Shown: in pieces, positions 60,823 to 64,000 of the stretch
Position numbering within the stretch: position 1 is the first letter of the stretch
Layout: each line of letters opens with the position of its first letter
Assembly (NCBI GenBank): GCA_015680685.1
Contig: MNCI01021396.1
Location: 525,855-589,854 of the forward strand
Direction: 5' to 3'
Length of the DNA stretch: 64,000 nt
Source: Gnetum montanum
Lineage: Eukaryota; Streptophyta; Gnetopsida; Gnetales; Gnetaceae
Program-made: the position numbers and the translations under genes
The notes under the pieces: model-generated
Told to the model about the DNA's origin: nothing
The model's database searches: none
Seen by the model: only the letters and a program-made list of their open reading frames with translations

Positions 60823-61900
60823 TGGTGACCTTTTGGTATGTCAAAACCTTAATGAAAATGGATAATATAGAATGTTTGTTGTGGATGATGATTTTGTAGG
60901 ACATCAAAAAGAACTCCACATGAGATCTGAGAACTCAAGAAAGTGATATCTACAATGAGATGATAAAGTGAAGATCACATGGGAAAATATGAGAGCATGG
61001 ACAAAAACAAAGGTTACAAATCAAATGAAGATGCTCTAAGGATTGGCAAGAAAGAAAATTAACAAGAGAAAGCCTCAGAGGACAAAGCCCAAAAGTTGAA
61101 GAGACATCTCCTAAAAATACTAGATGTCTTTGTCTTAGAATAGATGTCTCCCTAGAGATGTCCCATTTTCCAGTGAGACATCTCTTCTAAATTAAGGCCA
61201 ATCTTAGGTAGACATTTCAACTTCAAAGAAGATGTCTACACTAGCCGTTTAGTAGCCACTGCATGAATTCAAGGAGTTTTTGGAAACTACAAGGTTTTAA
61301 GAAGATACCAAAATCATGAGAATTATGCTAGTACTACTCACATAAGATCAATCATTGTCTAATCTATGCTATTGTATTCGTGTTCTTCATTGTAACATCA
61401 TTTTCTTGGTTGTATGTTGTATTATGCTTAAAGTGAAAGGATTTGTAAATTTAGTTACATTCTTTCCTTGTGTTTTTCTCTTTTTCATGCAACTTTGTAG
61501 GGTTGATGTGATTCTTTTGAGAATGCATCTACATTCAGCTTGTTAGGACCTTGCAAGGTTGAATGGTTTTACAGCATCAAAACACTTCAAAGCAGAGCTC
61601 AATTTGGTAAAGGTTGTGGGATCTTTGAAACCACATTATGAGCTTGTTGGAACCTTGTGGGGTTAAGTGGTTTCACAACAATGAAACACTTTGGTGTGGA
61701 GCTCAAAGCTTGTAAAAGGTACAGTGCCCTTTAGACCACATCTTATTGAGAAACAAAGTTTGGAGGTGTGCACAGATTTTACCCTTTGAGTATGGACGTA
61801 TGCAAGTTGGGGAACCATGTAAAATTTTGGATTTTTGTGTGGAAAGTGCAATTGTAATTGGGAAACTTATTAAACCCTCCTTCTAAGTTCTCAATTCACA
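60823..61900 (+). repeat. 5' LTR of C2
   Basis: TGGTGACCTTTTGGTATGTC to TTCTAAGTTCTCAATTCACA, 1078 bp, followed by AG and the primer site. Start differs from C1/C3 (TGTTGACC) by one base. Confidence 0.85.
61102..61237 (+). promoter_or_regulatory. AGACATCT array, C2 LTR
   Basis: Octamers AGACATCT / AGATGTCT (or one mismatch) start at 61102, 61122, 61142, 61156, 61176, 61210 and 61230, so spacings are 20, 20, 14, 20, 34 and 20 bp. This is the same series as in the C1 3' LTR. Neighbouring opposite-orientation copies could also pair as hairpins. Confidence 0.65.
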
Positions 61901-61902
61901 AG

Positions 61903-61918
61903 TGGATTAGAGCTTGAT
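61903..61918 (+). other. Primer binding site of C2
   Basis: TGGATTAGAGCTTGAT resembles the initiator-Met-type TGGTATCAGAGC with a small deletion, two bases after the LTR. Confidence 0.6.
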
Positions 61919-61954
61919 GCCCTTACGTTTGACTTCAACTCTCAAGAGTGAACT

Positions 61955-63720
61955 ATGTTGGCGAAGTCCTACACAAAGCCACCAATGTTTAATGGGTTTA
62001 ATTTTGCTTATTGGAAGGTAAGGATGCAAGGGTTCTTTGAGTTAATGGAATTTGAGATATAGGAGTCCATTTTTGAAGGTTACACACTACCTATTAATAG
62101 TGCATCAAAGGCCCTCAAGCCATGGAGCAAGTGGACACCAGAAGAGAGACATAAGTTCATGTACAATTCTAAAGCAAAAACTTATTTATATTGTGCAGTA
62201 AATAAGTATGAATTTAATAGAGTAGCTAGATGTAGAACTGATAAAACAAATTTGGAAAATATTAGAAGCTACCTATGAGGGCACATCCATAGTTAGACAA
62301 TCAAAACTTTTGATTTTGCAAAGTGAATATGATAGACTTAAAATGAGGGAAGGTGAAAAGATAGAAGATTATTTTTCTAGGACAAATGATCTAGCTCTAG
62401 CCATTAGGGATACAAGGAAGGACTTCACTAAAAGTAATGTAATCATTAAAACTATTAGAACACTACAACCTAAATTTATACCTAAGGTTATAGGTATGTA
62501 AAAAATTTGAAATTTATTGGTCTTAAATTGAAAGAGCTCCAAAGTGCTCTTATTGCTTATGAAATGAATATCATAAGCAAAGGAATGATAAAAGAAAATC
62601 CCATCACCTTAAAATAAATGTCCAAAGAGAGGGAACCAACTGAAGAAAAATTGTATAGTGAAGAAGAAAGAGCTCTTCTATCAAAAAGAGTTTAAAGGCT
62701 TCTAGTAAGAAAAGGAAGAAGCCTCAATCAATGAGGACCCAACCAATCCAAATCCAAAGATAAAGATAGAGGTAAGATTATTTCAAATTCAAATTCTATT
62801 TCCTTTTCAATAGAATGTTGGGTATGTTGTGAAAGAGGCCATGTGGGCTCTGAATGTGCTAGAAATGATAGGTTACAATGAAAGGATAAGACTAATGTGG
62901 ACATGAGAAAGACCAACTTCTACAAAAGCTAGGATGATGGAGAGAAAAGTAAACAAAAGGTTGATGACATCACAAAAGATTATTAGCTTATATTTATGAT
63001 CCTTACAAATGAAGATTCATCAAAAATTTCTAATGAACCAAGAGATAAGTATGATGAAAGGTATAGTAAATTATGTGGAGAATTTCTTATCCTACATTAT
63101 TTACTCAAAAAGTTAAAAAAAATTAATAGAATATTTTATGAACTTCTACCTTATCTTCCAAGTTAAAAGGGGAAATATTACACATAAATATAAAGATTTA
63201 ACTACTAACCCCATTAGATAAAGAAAAATGTAGGGATACTCAAGAAGAAGGGGTCATTGAAAATAATGAAAATCAACTTAGAAGTGAAAGCTTGGAAGAA
63301 ACCTGACAAAAGGATACTAGCACTAGCTCAAGTGTAATTAGTTCTGAAAACTCTATTCATGAAGAAAAAACTTTATATTTTTTTTAAAAATATGGACATA
63401 AAAAAGATTATTATTATCCTCATATTGGACAAAATAACATTGATGCTTGGATTTGTCAAAAGGAACCTAGTGAGTGTATCTTGTAGGATGCAATGACATG
63501 GAAAGCGAATGAGTTGAAAGTTGGGAAAATATTTAGAAGAATGGATGATACAATCAATGACAATATATTCTTCTATCTTGAAGAACATGAACAAGAAGGA
63601 TTTTCATACAAAATTGAAGACATCAATAAAGGAACTAAGCAAAGAAAATCAAAGAGTAAGGAGGTACTTCATGATAGAGGACCTTATCTCAAACTTCATT
63701 AGTCTTTATTACATCAATAA
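61955..63720 (+). pseudogene. C2 gag
   Basis: The likely start is ATG 61955: MLAKSYTKPPMFNGFNFAYW, the copia gag entry in which a substrate-like FxGxNYxxW motif recurs. The UBN2-type gag core continues: a stop at about 62060, a frame change near 62260, then 62310-62501 with LQSEYDRLKMREGEKIEDY. The canonical zinc knuckle CWVCCERGHVGSEC (CX2CX4HX4C) is at 62816-62857. Further on, 63150-63700 is Glu/Ser/Lys-rich, with a degraded second knuckle (YFF.KYGHKKDYYYPH) near 63375. The protein would coat element RNA. Stops make it non-functional. Confidence 0.8.
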
Positions 63721-64000
63721 GCAAGTAAAGTAAGTCATGGTAAGTTTCTATTTGCTTGCTTGCTAGTTAAAATATGGGTTAGTTTTTGAATATCTTATGA
63801 ATTCTTTAATCATCAAAGAAAACATATATCTTAATTCATAGAAAAAGAGATCATTGTAGTATGGCTATCTCTCATGTTATCTCATGAACTATTTAGTTAA
63901 AAATTTATATTCTTAAAGAATATATGAATTTGAGAATCAAGAATGGCATTACATCCATGTTTATCATAATATGTTACTAACATGAGAATTTGGACCAAGT

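Larger units (their letters stand above)
60823..64000 (+). mobile_element. SIRE-like copia element C2, 5' part
   Basis: 5' LTR (60823-61900), primer site and gag on the plus strand; the element continues past the window. LTR ends and internal motifs match C1 and the solo LTR C3. It gives the gag part that C1 lost. Confidence 0.85.

Noticed and set aside
1-64000. CRISPR arrays, rRNA, tRNA genes, operons
   Set aside because: None seen; tandem repeats here lack regular short repeats with unique spacers, and the sequence is plant nuclear DNA.

Overview
The window looks like intergenic DNA from a seed plant with a very large genome, most likely a gymnosperm (inferred; I cannot name the species). 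It is AT-rich and almost entirely old LTR retrotransposon sequence. The elements are decayed by stop codons, frameshifts, deletions and nesting, and only one small gene looks like a host gene.

Layout, left to right. (1) 1-3131, minus: 5' part of an Athila-like Ty3/gypsy element (E1: LTR, primer site, gag). (2) 3160-6535, minus: a second Ty3/gypsy element (X) whose gag is fused by deletion to the end of its integrase. (3) 6535-13470: long non-coding retroelement sequence with a ~307-bp repeat, a perfect 23-bp hairpin and an eight-unit ~192-bp tandem array. (4) 13471-17460, plus: a Tat/Ogre-like pol fragment (RT, RNase H, second RNase H, start of integrase) that abuts a gag-protease fragment, the reverse of the normal order. 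(5) 17964-20664, minus: a decayed but clearly intron-bearing gene with phase-consistent GT-AG introns. (6) 20665-32650: a second copy of the long spacer, interrupted by a solo copia LTR, then a second pol (B). (7) 32706-35766: a decayed ORF of uncertain family, running to the LTR of an Athila-like element (E2). (8) 36631-43277, minus: a complete SIRE-like copia element (C1) inserted in the E2 LTR. (9) 43541-53528, plus: a structurally complete Athila-like element (E3) with a perfect 5-bp target duplication. (10) 53529-58230: low-copy DNA with the two-exon host gene (plant protein 1589 / A_thal_3526 family; GC-AG intron) and several tandem duplications. (11) 58320-60134: LTR-like sequence, minus. 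(12) 60823-64000, plus: 5' LTR and gag of another SIRE-like copia element (C2).

The most unusual signal is in the LTR promoters. Both LTR families carry arrays of short palindrome-related motifs at conserved 14- and 20-bp spacings. The Athila-like LTRs have six RATATY hexamers about 25 bp upstream of a TATA box. The copia LTRs have AGACATCT octamers in both orientations. In two separate copia LTRs the spacing series is the same: 20-20-14-20-34-20.

All calls come from reading the sequence; no alignments or searches were run. Lineage names rest on recognised motifs. Percent identities are by eye.
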